Source: Streptomyces sclerotialus
Lineage (GTDB): Bacteria > Actinomycetota > Actinomycetes > Streptomycetales > Streptomycetaceae
DNA: 64,000 nucleotides
Direction of reading: 5' to 3'
NCBI GenBank assembly: GCA_000719105.1
Contig: JODX01000016.1
Location: 1-64,000 of the forward strand
Shown here: piece by piece, positions 8,885 through 17,791 of the stretch
Layout: the number at the start of each line of letters is the position of its first letter
How positions within the stretch are numbered: the first letter of the stretch is position 1
The notes under the pieces: model-generated
The model's database searches: none
The model's input: only the letters and a program-made list of their open reading frames with translations
What the model was told of the DNA's origin: nothing
Position numbers and translations under genes: made by a program

Positions 8885-8898
8885 ACGAGACGTCTCGT
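8885..8898. promoter_or_regulatory. Perfect 14-bp palindrome upstream of the glycosyltransferase
   Basis: ACGAGACGTCTCGT reads the same on both strands and lies in the 54-base gap between the glycosyltransferase start (8866) and the stop of the next gene upstream. Its position and symmetry suit an operator for a dimeric repressor, for example of the TetR family. No regulator gene is adjacent. Confidence 0.55.
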
Positions 8899-8920
8899 AC
8901 AACCGATTCCCGGACGTGGC

Positions 8921-10207
8921 CTACCTCTGGTACCGGGCCAGCACCGGGTTGCCGTCCTCCACCAGCCGTTCACGCAGCTCACCGAGGCCGATCGCGCCGC
9001 TGTAGTACTCCTGGAGGGCGGGCGTGGCCACCTTGTCCTTCCACTCCGGATAGCCGCGGACGGACTGGGCCGGGGCCGGGCGGAGGTACTCCGCCAGGGC
9101 GGTGCCGGTGGACCAGCCGTACTTCTCCGTGCGCAGGGCCGGGTCCTTCAGGGCCGTCGAACCGGTGGGCAGCATCCAGTCGCCGAGCGCCAGCCGGACC
9201 ATGTTCCCGGGCCGCAGCAGGAAGTCGATGAACTCGGCTGCCTCCCGCTTGTGCGGACTGTCCTCGGCGATCGAGAGGGTCTGGGGGCTGACGCCCTGAG
9301 TGAGCCCCTCGGCACCCGCCGGGGCGGGCAGCACCTGCCACTCGAAGCCCTCGGGCGCCTGCTGGGCGATCTGCTGCCGGTAGGAGAAGCCCAGCGGGAC
9401 CATCGCGTACCGGCCGCCGAAGAAGCCGGGCAGCGTGTCCGAGCCGCCCATGCCGAGCGTGCCGGCCGACGCGCTGCGGTCGGTGCCGACCTGGGCGTGG
9501 ACGGTGCGGGGCACCACGGCGTCGCCGGCCTCGAAGCGGATCTCCGCCCTGCCGTCCGCGTCGCGGTGGAACAGCCGGCCCCCGGCGGACAGGGAGAGGT
9601 TCAGCGTGACCGAGACCGGCTCCTTGAGCGGCCAGGCCACCCCGTACTTCCCCGCGCCCGGGTCGCTGAGCTCCTTCGTCACCTCACGGAACTCGTCCCA
9701 TGTCCACGGTTCGTCCGGGGTCGGGACACGTACGCCCGACTCCTTCAGCCAGGTGGCGTTGGCGACGATGACGCGCGGCTCCTGGAGGAACGGCACTCCG
9801 TAGACGCCGTCCCCGAAGGTCGTCGTCTCCCAGCTCCGCTGCGGGATGTCCTCCTTGAGGCGCTCGGGCAGCAGCTTCCGCAGATCGGCGAGGTAGCCGC
9901 CGTAGGCGAAGTCGGCGAGGTCGTCGGAGGCGTCGTGGATGATGTCGGGCGCCTCGCCGCCCTCGAAGGAGGTGAGCAGCTGGTCGTGGACGCTGTCCCA
10001 GCTGCCCTGGACGTACTCGACGCGGACCTCGGGGTGGGTGGCGTTCCACTCCGCCACCAGCTCCTTGTTGGCCTCGACGGACTCCTGCTGCCAGGCCAGG
10101 GACTGGAAGCGCAGGGTGACCGGCCCGTCGTCCCGCCCGCCGCCACCGGAGCAGGCGGTCAGCACGAGCATGAGAGCCGCCAGGACCACGAACAGTCTGC
10201 CGCGCAT
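8921..10207 (-). CDS. Sugar ABC transporter substrate-binding lipoprotein
   Basis: A 428-residue lipoprotein. The N-terminus MRGRLFVVLAALMLVLTAC has a lipobox Cys at residue 19. The body matches extracellular solute-binding family 1 (carbohydrate): VTLRFQSLAWQQESVEANKE near the start, then YGVPFLQEPRVIVAN and EAAEFIDFLLRPGNMVRLAL. Its start codon overlaps the preceding permease stop by one base (TGATG), so it is the last gene of a permease-permease-binding-protein operon. The sugar is unknown. Confidence 0.88.
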   Translation of the reverse strand: MRGRLFVVLAALMLVLTACSGGGGRDDGPVTLRFQSLAWQQESVEANKELVAEWNATHPEVRVEYVQGSWDSVHDQLLTSFEGGEAPDIIHDASDDLADFAYGGYLADLRKLLPERLKEDIPQRSWETTTFGDGVYGVPFLQEPRVIVANATWLKESGVRVPTPDEPWTWDEFREVTKELSDPGAGKYGVAWPLKEPVSVTLNLSLSAGGRLFHRDADGRAEIRFEAGDAVVPRTVHAQVGTDRSASAGTLGMGGSDTLPGFFGGRYAMVPLGFSYRQQIAQQAPEGFEWQVLPAPAGAEGLTQGVSPQTLSIAEDSPHKREAAEFIDFLLRPGNMVRLALGDWMLPTGSTALKDPALRTEKYGWSTGTALAEYLRPAPAQSVRGYPEWKDKVATPALQEYYSGAIGLGELRERLVEDGNPVLARYQR

Positions 10208-11040
10208 CAGCTCTTCACCGCCCCGGCGAGCATCCCGCTCGTGATCCGTCTCTGCACGATCGCGAAGACGACCAGCGAGGGCAGGGTGGCGAGAACGGCC
10301 GCCGCGGCCAGCGGTCCGAGATCGGCGACGCCCTCCGCGCCGATGAAGTGGGTGAGGACGACCGGGAGGGTCTGTTTCTCCGGCGTCTTCAGCAGTACCA
10401 GCGCGAAGAAGAACTCGTTCCAGGCGGTGACGAACGCGAACAGCGCCGTCGCCACGACCCCGGGCGCGAGCAGCGGTGCCGTCACCGACACCAGCGTGCG
10501 CAGCCGTCCCGCCCCGTCCACCGCCGCGGCCTCCTCCAGCTCGACGGGCACGGCCCGTACGTACCCGACGAGCATCCACAGCGCGAACGGCAGCGCCCAG
10601 ACCACGTACACCATGACCAGCCCGGGCACCGAGTCGACCATCCGCAGGTTCTTCAGCACCAGGAACAGCGGGATGATCACCAGCACGAACGGGAAGGCCT
10701 GGCTGACCACCACCCAGCCCGTCGCGGCGCGGGCGAGCAGGGTGCGGCGCCGGGCGATGACGTACGCCAACGGGGTGGCGATCAGGACGGCGACGACGGC
10801 CGCACCGAGCGCCGCCGTCAGGGAGTTGAGCGCGGCGCGCAGCAGCGGCTGCTCGTCGAAGGCCTGCCGGAAGTTGGCGAGGGTGGGGTCGTGCGGGATC
10901 CACGTCGGGTGCAGGCTGCCGAGCTCCCGCGGCGGTTTGAAGGCGGTCGAGACCAGCCAGAGGAACGGGAAGGCGAGGAAGACGAGATAGGCGAGGAGGG
11001 CGGCGTACTGGCCCGCGCGCGCCGCGGCACTGGTTCTCAC
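10207..11040 (-). CDS. Sugar ABC transporter permease (MalG type)
   Basis: A 277-residue permease with about six membrane segments and the EAA loop ELEEAAAVDGAGRLRTL that docks the ATPase. The hydrophobic segment YAALLAYLVFLAFPFLWLV near the N-terminus and the C-terminal end RRITSGMLAGAVKS are typical of the MalG/LacG group. It starts at GTG 11040 in a GTGA overlap with the stop of the MalF-type gene, and its own stop shares one base with the binding-protein start. Tight coupling suggests a single transcript from about 12000. Confidence 0.88.
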   Translation of the reverse strand: MRTSAAARAGQYAALLAYLVFLAFPFLWLVSTAFKPPRELGSLHPTWIPHDPTLANFRQAFDEQPLLRAALNSLTAALGAAVVAVLIATPLAYVIARRRTLLARAATGWVVVSQAFPFVLVIIPLFLVLKNLRMVDSVPGLVMVYVVWALPFALWMLVGYVRAVPVELEEAAAVDGAGRLRTLVSVTAPLLAPGVVATALFAFVTAWNEFFFALVLLKTPEKQTLPVVLTHFIGAEGVADLGPLAAAAVLATLPSLVVFAIVQRRITSGMLAGAVKS

Positions 11041-11996
11041 GCGTCCCCGCCCTCCCTCAGCCGGCCCACCAGGTGCAGCGCGAGGATCACCGAGATCACC
11101 GCCACCATCACGCATCCCATCGCCGCCGCGTACCCGTACTGCCCGTAGCGGAAGGCCTCCTCGTACGCGAACAGCATCGGCAGCCGGGTGCGGCCGCCGG
11201 GCCCGCCGCTGGTCAGCACGTAGACCAGCGCGAACGAGTTGAAGTTCCAGATGAAGTTGAGCGCCGTGATCGCGAGCGCCACCGGCCGGAGGGCGGGCCA
11301 GGTCACCGTGCGGAAGCGGCGCCAGGCGCCCGCGCCGTCCACCGCGGCGGCCTCGTGGAGTTCGCGCGGGGTGTTCTGGAGTCCGGCGAGCAGAGCGACC
11401 GTGGTCTGCGGCATGCCCGCCCAGACGCCGACCACGATGACGGCGGGCAGCGCCGTGGCCAGTCCGCTCAGCCAGTCGCGGCCGTCGCCGAGGCCGAGGT
11501 CGCGGAGGGTCTCGTTGAGGACGCCGGCGTCGGGGTGGTAGACGAGCCGCCACATGACCCCGACCACCACCTCGGGCATCGCCCACGGGACGATCGCCAG
11601 GGCCCGCGCGAGCCAGCGCAGCCGGAGGTCCTGGTGGAGCAGCAGCGCGAGCCCGAGCGCCAGCACGAACTGCGGCACGGTCACCCCGGCCGCCCACAGC
11701 AGACCGATCCGGAACGACTCCCAGAACAGCGTGTCATGCAGCAGGTCGCGGAAGTTGAGGGCGCCGATCCACTGGGTGGGCGCGGTCCGCCCGGACTGCG
11801 CGTCGGTGAAGGCCAGCGCGATCCCGTACAGCAGCGGTCCGACGCTCAGCACCAGGATGGGCAGCAGTGCGGGCAGGACGAGGAACCAGGCCCCGTACCG
11901 GTCGAGCAAGGGCCGCTCCCGGCCCGCGCGGGGCGCGCGCCGCGCCTTCCGGGTCCGCGCTCCTCCCGCTTCGGTCACGGCTCTCGCGGATGTCAT
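11037..11996 (-). CDS. Sugar ABC transporter permease (MalF type)
   Basis: A 319-residue permease. A basic N-terminal stretch (TRKARRAPRAGRERP) precedes the first membrane segment, AWFLVLPALLPILVLSVGPL. The EAA loop is ELHEAAAVDGAGAWRRF. It is the first gene of the three-gene sugar importer. The ATG at 11996 fits family length; the frame stays open upstream but its residues are unlike protein. No strong ribosome-binding site is seen. No ATPase is encoded nearby; in Streptomyces many such importers share the multi-purpose ATPase MsiK. Confidence 0.86.
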   Translation of the reverse strand: MTSARAVTEAGGARTRKARRAPRAGRERPLLDRYGAWFLVLPALLPILVLSVGPLLYGIALAFTDAQSGRTAPTQWIGALNFRDLLHDTLFWESFRIGLLWAAGVTVPQFVLALGLALLLHQDLRLRWLARALAIVPWAMPEVVVGVMWRLVYHPDAGVLNETLRDLGLGDGRDWLSGLATALPAVIVVGVWAGMPQTTVALLAGLQNTPRELHEAAAVDGAGAWRRFRTVTWPALRPVALAITALNFIWNFNSFALVYVLTSGGPGGRTRLPMLFAYEEAFRYGQYGYAAAMGCVMVAVISVILALHLVGRLREGGDA

Positions 11997-12217
11997 GCAA
12001 CCGCCAACTGCACTGCCGGCACCATGGGTTCGGCTCCTCCGGGCGGCTCGTCCGGCTCCTGCGGCACACCCGGCGCCCGGGCGGCTGCCGCCATGGTGCT
12101 GACCCCCGGTCACGCCGTCAAGGTCCCGCGCACACGGTCCGACCTGTGTGAATGCGACACTGACCGACGAAGGGACACAACGGGGCGGGTACGGCCGCAC
12201 GGACACGGAGGCGACGG

Positions 12218-13084
12218 ATGGACGAGGCACGGGCGCGGGAGGTACTCGCCGGGGCCGGGCTGGGGCACACCGGGCCGGCGCGCGACGCGGAACTCCTCGC
12301 GCTGGGCGAGAACGCGGTCTTCGCCGTCGGTGACCTGGTCGTCAAGGTGGGCCGCGACGCCGAGCTCCTCGACCGCGCCCGCCGCGAGGTCGCCATCGCA
12401 CGCTGGCTCGCCGAGGCGGACGTCCCCGCCGTGCGCGCCGTCGAGCCCGGACCGCTGTCGGTGGACGGCCACCCGGTGACGGTCTGGCACCGGCTGCCCG
12501 CCGCCGTACGCCCCGCCGAGCCCCGCGATCTGGCCGCGTTGCTGCGGCGGGTGCACGCGCTGCCGGCCCCGCCCTTCGCCCTGCCGCGCCGCGAACTGCT
12601 CGGCGGGGTGGAGCGCTGGCTGCGCCTCGCGGGCGACGCCGTCGACCCCGCGGACGCGGAGTACCTGCGCGCGCGCCGCGACGGCTTCGCCGAGGCCGCG
12701 GCCGCCCTGACGCCGCACCTCCCGCCGGGCCCGATCCACGGCGACGCGCTGCCCCGCAACGTCCACGTCGGCCCGGACGGCCCGGTTCTGGTCGACCTGG
12801 AGACCTTCTCCGCCGACCTCCGCGAGCACGACCTGGTCGTCATGGCCCTCTCCCACGACCGCTACACCCTCCCCGCCGAGTCCTACGCCGCCTTCACCGA
12901 AACGTACGGCTGGGACGTGCGCGAGTGGGAGGGCTGCGGCGTCCTGCGCGGCGCCCGCGAGACGGCGAGCTGCGCCTGGGTGGCCCAGCACGCGCCGGGC
13001 AACCCCAAGGCGCTCGCCGAGTTCCGGCGGCGGGTGGCGTCGCTGCGGGACGGGGACACGACGGTGCGGTGGTACCCGTTCTGA
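12218..13084 (+). CDS. APH/choline-kinase-like phosphotransferase
   Basis: A 288-residue protein of the aminoglycoside-phosphotransferase superfamily. The N-lobe strand and Lys appear as FAVGDLVVKVG. The catalytic loop is GPIHGDALPRNVHV, with intact His-Gly-Asp and Asn. The metal-binding Asp follows in VLVDLETFS. It is therefore predicted to be an active small-molecule kinase, though the substrate is unknown and resistance activity should not be assumed. GGAGG at 12208 supports the ATG. It diverges from the sugar importer across about 220 bases that must hold both promoters. Confidence 0.82.
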   Translation: MDEARAREVLAGAGLGHTGPARDAELLALGENAVFAVGDLVVKVGRDAELLDRARREVAIARWLAEADVPAVRAVEPGPLSVDGHPVTVWHRLPAAVRPAEPRDLAALLRRVHALPAPPFALPRRELLGGVERWLRLAGDAVDPADAEYLRARRDGFAEAAAALTPHLPPGPIHGDALPRNVHVGPDGPVLVDLETFSADLREHDLVVMALSHDRYTLPAESYAAFTETYGWDVREWEGCGVLRGARETASCAWVAQHAPGNPKALAEFRRRVASLRDGDTTVRWYPF

Positions 13085-13142
13085 CGCCTCGTCGGTGAGG
13101 GGCGGACGGGGGCCGCCACAGCCGGTCGGCACACCGAGGTCG

Positions 13143-13871
13143 TCACACGGGCTCGTCCGCCTCCACCAGCTCCCGCATCGGCCAGGACCCGTCCACCACC
13201 GCCTCCGCGTCGCCCTTGCTGCGCAGGAAGCTCTGGAAGTCCGCCGCCCACGCCGCGTACCACTCGATCTGGCTGCGGTGCAGCTCCGCCGGACCGAGGG
13301 CCGCGACCTTGGGGTGGCGGAGGGCTATCGCACGGGCGAGCCGGGCCGCGGCCAGCGCGTCCGCCGCCGCGTCGTGGGCGGCCCCGAGCACGACCCCGTA
13401 CTCCTGGCAGACCGCCTCCAGATTCCGCTTGCCGCGGCGGTAGCGGTCCACCCAGCGGTCGATCGTGTACGGGTCGACGACGGGCGCGGGCTCGACGCCG
13501 CCGAGGCGCTCGCGCAGGGACGGCAGCCCGTACCGGCGCAGCTCGGCGGAGAGCAGGGTCAGGTCGAAGGCGGCGTTGTACGCGACGACCGGGACGCCCG
13601 CCCGCCAGTACCCGGCGAGGACGTCCGCGACCGCGTCGGCCACCCGGTCGGCCGGTCTGCCCTCGGACGCCGCGCGCTCGTTGCTGATGCCGTGCACGGC
13701 CACCGCCTCGGCCGGGATCGTGACGCCCGGGTCGGCCAGCCACTCCCGGCGCACGGCCGGCTCGCCGTCCCTGAGCTCGATGACGGCCGCCGTGACGATG
13801 CGCGCCTCGCGCGGGTCCGTTCCGGTCGTCTCCAGGTCGAAGCCGGCCAGCGGCTCCCGGTGCCAGCTCAT
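13143..13871 (-). CDS. DEDDh-family 3'-5' exonuclease (DnaQ-like)
   Basis: A 242-residue protein with a DnaQ-type exonuclease fold. Exo I is LAGFDLETTGTDP (first Asp and Glu), Exo II includes VAYNAAFDLTLL, and Exo III is GAAHDAAADALAAARL with the His-Asp pair of the DEDDh class. The four acidic ligands and the catalytic His are all present, predicting a two-metal 3'-5' exonuclease on DNA or RNA. The N-terminal DLETTG at about residue 12 fixes the start at ATG 13871, with AGGGGAG just upstream. It is not the replicative proofreading subunit by context and stands alone. Confidence 0.85.
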   Translation of the reverse strand: MSWHREPLAGFDLETTGTDPREARIVTAAVIELRDGEPAVRREWLADPGVTIPAEAVAVHGISNERAASEGRPADRVADAVADVLAGYWRAGVPVVAYNAAFDLTLLSAELRRYGLPSLRERLGGVEPAPVVDPYTIDRWVDRYRRGKRNLEAVCQEYGVVLGAAHDAAADALAAARLARAIALRHPKVAALGPAELHRSQIEWYAAWAADFQSFLRSKGDAEAVVDGSWPMRELVEADEPV

Positions 13872-13965
13872 GATGGCTCCCCTCCTCAGTGGTGCTTTCC
13901 CCCAGTGGCCTCCACCTTCGCACGCACCACCGACAACCGGACCACCACCTTCCGGTTCACCGGTC

Positions 13966-15204
13966 TCACGAGACCGGCCGCGAGTCCGCCCACGCCACTT
14001 CGAACTCCTCACGGTACGTCTCGAAAAGGCCGCCTTCGTCCCTCTCGTCCGCCTTGAGCAGCCGCCCGCCGCCCCGCAGCACGAGCACCGGCGACTCCAT
14101 GCCGCGCGCCCGGCGCAGATACGACTGGACGACCGCGACGCCGTCCGAGCCGTCGCCGTCCACGAGGTACGCCGTGAAGCGCGGCGTCTCGTCGAACACC
14201 TGGATCTCGAAGGCGCCCGGATCGCGCAGCTTGGCGCGCACCCGGCGCATGTGCAGGATGTTCATCTCCACCGCGCGGCTCAGCTCGCCGCGCTTGAGGC
14301 CGAGTTCCCGCTCGCGCCGCTTCACCGCGCTGGACGCCGGGTTCAGGAACAGCAGCCGCACCCGGCCCCCCGACTCGGCGAGCCGTACCAGCCGCCGCCC
14401 GGAGAAGTTCTGCACCAGCAGGTTCAGGCCGATCCCGATGGCGTCCAGCCGGCGCGCGCCCCCGAAGAGGTCCTCCGCCGGGAACTGCCGCAGCAGCCGC
14501 ACCCGGTCGGGGTGCACGCCCACGACGTCCGCGTACCGGTCGCCGACCAGGTCCTCCACGGCGTCGACCGGCAGCCGGCGGGCGGAGGGCGCGTCGCCGC
14601 CGGTACCGAGGATGTCCAGCAGCCGGGCCGAGGCCCGCTCGGCCTGGGCCAGCACGGCCTCGGACAGCGCCCGGTTGCGGGAGACGACGTTCCGGGTCAC
14701 CTCCAGCTCGTCCAGGGCGAGTTCCACCTCGCGGCGCTCGGCGACGTACGGCTCGAAGCACGGCCAGTGCTGCACCATCAGCTCGCGCAGCTGGGGCAGG
14801 GTGAGGAAGCTGATCACGTTGTCGTCGGCGGGGTCCAGCAGATAGCCCTTGCGGCGGCTGACCTCGCGGACGGCCACCGCGCGCTGCACCCATTCCTGCC
14901 CGGCGGGCCCGGCGGCGGCGATCACCCAGTCGTCGCCGTGGACGGGTTCGTACACCGGCCGCAGCACGGCGGCGACGATCGCGCGCAGCCGCTGTTCGAC
15001 GAGGTTCAGCCAGATGTAGGCACGCCCGGCCCGCTGGGCCCGTGTCCGTACCTCGCGCCAGGCGTCGGCGTTCCAGTCCAGTTCCGGACCGATGGATCCC
15101 AGCTCCATCGGCCGTGCCAGCGACACCGCGCCGGGTGGGACCTCTGTGGAGTTCCTCCCGTGACCTTCGTCACCAGGAGGCAGCTCCAGCCCTCCCGAGC
15201 CCAC
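13966..15204 (-). CDS. SAV2148-type HEPN-domain protein
   Basis: A 412-residue protein that I recognise as the conserved Streptomyces family annotated as SAV2148-type HEPN-domain proteins. Landmarks are the N-terminus LELPPGDEGHGRNSTEVPPG, then RAYIWLNLVEQRLRAIVAAV and EWVQRAVAVREVSRRKGYLL. The C-terminal half carries FSGRRLVRLAESGGRVRLLF and VEMNILHMRRVRAKLRD, and ends EVAWADSRPVS. HEPN domains are often RNases in conflict systems, but this family is near-universal in the genus and no partner toxin or nucleotidyltransferase lies next to it. The start is GTG 15204, as in homologs from memory. Confidence 0.8.
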   Translation of the reverse strand: MGSGGLELPPGDEGHGRNSTEVPPGAVSLARPMELGSIGPELDWNADAWREVRTRAQRAGRAYIWLNLVEQRLRAIVAAVLRPVYEPVHGDDWVIAAAGPAGQEWVQRAVAVREVSRRKGYLLDPADDNVISFLTLPQLRELMVQHWPCFEPYVAERREVELALDELEVTRNVVSRNRALSEAVLAQAERASARLLDILGTGGDAPSARRLPVDAVEDLVGDRYADVVGVHPDRVRLLRQFPAEDLFGGARRLDAIGIGLNLLVQNFSGRRLVRLAESGGRVRLLFLNPASSAVKRRERELGLKRGELSRAVEMNILHMRRVRAKLRDPGAFEIQVFDETPRFTAYLVDGDGSDGVAVVQSYLRRARGMESPVLVLRGGGRLLKADERDEGGLFETYREEFEVAWADSRPVS

Positions 15205-15503
15205 CCACGCACCGCCTTCCGCTCCCCCGGGGGTTCACCCCTACTCAACGATCAAGGAAGGGTACTCCGCGAGCGACGGGCGCTGCAGCCGGATGGACAG
15301 GTCCCTCCCCGACCACCGGGGGACCCCCCGCGGTTCCGGTCCGCGTGACCCGCCCGGTGTGAGCGGAGTCATGGCCACCGCACCGCGCGCGCGGGACGCG
15401 GCAGGGGCGGCGGGACGCAAGTCATAGGTGGGTCCGCCACTTTCGGGGACACTCGGCTGCAAGACGCTCCCTACGGCACGGCCCAACTGAAAGAGTCGTT
15501 CCC
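15205..15503. promoter_or_regulatory. Divergent promoter region between the HEPN gene and glgX
   Basis: These 299 bases separate two divergently transcribed genes and contain no credible gene (the longest ATG frame I checked is 18 codons, from 15372). Promoters for both genes are expected here. No clear -35/-10 pair or long inverted repeat stands out. Confidence 0.45.
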
Positions 15504-17627
15504 ATGCAGGTCTGGCCTGGAGAGGCATATCCACTCGGTGCCACGTACGACGGCGCCGGCACCAACTTCGCGGTCTTCTCGGAGGCCGCCGACCGGATCG
15601 AGCTGTGTCTGCTGCACGACGACGGCTCGGAGACGGCGGTGGAACTGCGGGAGACGGACGCGTTCGTACGGCACGCGTACCTGCCCGGCGTCATGCCCGG
15701 GCAGCGGTACGGCTACCGCGTGCACGGCCCGTACGAACCGGAGCGCGGACTGCGCTGCAACTCGGCGAAGCTGCTGCTGGACCCGTACGCGCGCGCCATC
15801 AGCGGTTCGATCGAATGGGGCGAGGAGGTGTACGGCTACCACTTCGGCTCGCCCGACAGGCGCAACGACCTCGACTCGGCCCCGCACACGATGGCCTCGG
15901 TCGTGGTCAACCCGTACTTCGACTGGGGCGACGACCGGCGCCCACGCACCGAATACCACCACACAGTGATCTACGAGGCCCATGTGAAGGGCCTGACGAT
16001 GCGGCACCCGGGACTCCCCGAGGAGATCCGCGGCACCTACGCGGCGCTCGCGCACCCGGCGATCATCGAGCACCTCACCGAACTGGGCGTGACGGCGCTG
16101 GAGCTGATGCCGGTGCACCAGTTCATCAACGACCACCGCCTGGTCGACATGGGCCTCGGCAACTACTGGGGCTACAACACGATAGGTTTCTTCGCCCCGC
16201 ACAACGCCTACGCCTCCTGGGGCGACCGCGGGCAGCAGGTGCTGGAGTTCAAGTCGGCGGTGCGGGCGCTGCACGAGGCGGGCATCGAGGTCATCCTCGA
16301 CGTGGTCTACAACCACACGGCGGAGGGCAACCACCTGGGTCCGACGCTCTCCTTCAAGGGGCTGGACAACCCCTCGTACTACCGGCTGACCGACGATCCC
16401 CGGTACTACATGGACACCACGGGGACGGGCAACTCGCTGCTCATGCGCTCCCCGCACGTACTGCAGCTGATCATGGACTCGCTGCGCTACTGGGTGACCG
16501 AGATGCACGTGGACGGGTTCCGCTTCGACCTCGCGGCCACGCTGGCCCGGCAGTTCCACGAGGTGGACCGGCTGTCGTCGTTCTTCGACCTGGTCCAGCA
16601 GGACCCGGTCGTCTCCCAGGTGAAGCTGATCGCCGAGCCCTGGGACGTCGGCGAGGGCGGCTACCAGGTGGGCAACTTCCCGCCGCTGTGGACGGAGTGG
16701 AACGGCAAGTACCGGGACACCGTGCGGGACCTGTGGCGGGGCGAGCCCCGCACGCTGGCGGAGTTCGCGTCCCGGCTGACCGGCTCCTCCGACCTGTACC
16801 AGGACGACGGGCGCCGCCCGCTGGCCTCGATCAACTTCGTGACCTGCCACGACGGCTTCACCCTGCACGACCTGGTCGCGTACAACGAGAAGCACAACGA
16901 GGCCAACGGCGAGGACAACCGCGACGGGGAGAGCCACAACCGGTCCTGGAACTGCGGCGCCGAGGGCGAGACGGACGACCCCGGGGTCCTGGCGCTGCGG
17001 GCCCGCCAGATGCGGAACTTCATCGCCACGCTGATGCTGTCCCAGGGTGTGCCGATGCTCAGCCACGGCGACGAGTTCGCGCGCAGCCAGGGCGGCAACA
17101 ACAACGCGTACTGCCAGGACAACGAGATCTCCTGGGTGCCCTGGCCGGAGGACGGCGAGGACGACGACCGGACCGGTCTGCTGGAGTTCACGCGCGCGGT
17201 CGTGCGGCTGCGCAAGGACCACCCCGTCTTCCGGCGGCGCCGCTTCTTCCACGGGCGGCCGGTCGAGGGCACCCACGACGAGCTGTCCGACATCGCGTGG
17301 TTCACCCCGGCGGGCGAGGAGATGACCCAGCGCGACTGGAACTCCGCGCAGGCGTCGACGCTGACCGTCTTCCTGAACGGCAACGCGATCTCCGAGCCGG
17401 ACGCGCGCGGGGAGCGCATCAGCGACGACTCGTTCCTGCTGATGTTCAACGCGACGCACAGACCGCTGGAGTTCGTCGTGCCGGTCAACCACGGCCGCCA
17501 GTGGCAGGTCGTGGTCGACACCGCCCGCCCGGACGGCGTCACCCCGGACACGGTCCCGAAGATCAAGGCCGGGGACCGGCTGACCCTGCCGGACCGGAGC
17601 CTGACGGTGCTGCAGCGGCCGGCCTAG
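15504..17627 (+). CDS. glgX: Glycogen debranching enzyme GlgX
   Basis: A 707-residue GH13 isoamylase-type enzyme that hydrolyses alpha-1,6 branches of phosphorylase-limited glycogen. The N-terminal CBM48 module opens QVWPGEAYPLGATYDGAGTN. Catalytic regions are intact: EVILDVVYNHTAEGN (region I), VDGFRFDLAATLAR (nucleophile Asp), LIAEPWDVGEGGYQVGNFP (acid Glu) and FVTCHDGFTLHDLVAYNEKH (transition-state Asp). Length is typical (about 700). The ATG follows AAAGAG closely. A strong hairpin follows the stop. Together with treY and treZ downstream it can feed debranched glucan into trehalose synthesis. Confidence 0.95.
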   Translation: MQVWPGEAYPLGATYDGAGTNFAVFSEAADRIELCLLHDDGSETAVELRETDAFVRHAYLPGVMPGQRYGYRVHGPYEPERGLRCNSAKLLLDPYARAISGSIEWGEEVYGYHFGSPDRRNDLDSAPHTMASVVVNPYFDWGDDRRPRTEYHHTVIYEAHVKGLTMRHPGLPEEIRGTYAALAHPAIIEHLTELGVTALELMPVHQFINDHRLVDMGLGNYWGYNTIGFFAPHNAYASWGDRGQQVLEFKSAVRALHEAGIEVILDVVYNHTAEGNHLGPTLSFKGLDNPSYYRLTDDPRYYMDTTGTGNSLLMRSPHVLQLIMDSLRYWVTEMHVDGFRFDLAATLARQFHEVDRLSSFFDLVQQDPVVSQVKLIAEPWDVGEGGYQVGNFPPLWTEWNGKYRDTVRDLWRGEPRTLAEFASRLTGSSDLYQDDGRRPLASINFVTCHDGFTLHDLVAYNEKHNEANGEDNRDGESHNRSWNCGAEGETDDPGVLALRARQMRNFIATLMLSQGVPMLSHGDEFARSQGGNNNAYCQDNEISWVPWPEDGEDDDRTGLLEFTRAVVRLRKDHPVFRRRRFFHGRPVEGTHDELSDIAWFTPAGEEMTQRDWNSAQASTLTVFLNGNAISEPDARGERISDDSFLLMFNATHRPLEFVVPVNHGRQWQVVVDTARPDGVTPDTVPKIKAGDRLTLPDRSLTVLQRPA

Positions 17628-17651
17628 GTCCTGGCCCGCATGCACGCACGC

Positions 17652-17694
17652 GCGCGGACCGCCCGGGTGAACGGTTCACCCGGGCGGTCCGCGC
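17652..17694. terminator. Strong hairpin terminator after glgX
   Basis: A perfect 21-bp inverted repeat (17652-17672 and 17674-17694) centred on one base, beginning 25 bases after the glgX stop. The arms are GC-rich (GCGCGGACCGCCCGGGTGAAC). There is no T-tract, as is common for Streptomyces terminators. It separates glgX from treY. Confidence 0.85.
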
Positions 17695-17791
17695 ATCTGT
17701 GCGGGGATCATGGCCGAGGTACGGCAGGCCCGTGCGCGGTTCCCACGGGCGGGTGCGCAGGTTCCCCCTCCGAGCGGGTACGTAGGGTGGC

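Noticed and set aside
7844..10990. Plus-strand open frame of over 1000 codons
   Set aside because: It lies opposite the glycosyltransferase and sugar-ABC genes, has low-complexity V/R/G-rich sequence and no ribosome-binding site.
12218..13084. Antibiotic resistance kinase
   Set aside because: The APH fold and catalytic residues are present, but nothing identifies an antibiotic substrate; a generic phosphotransferase call is all the sequence supports.
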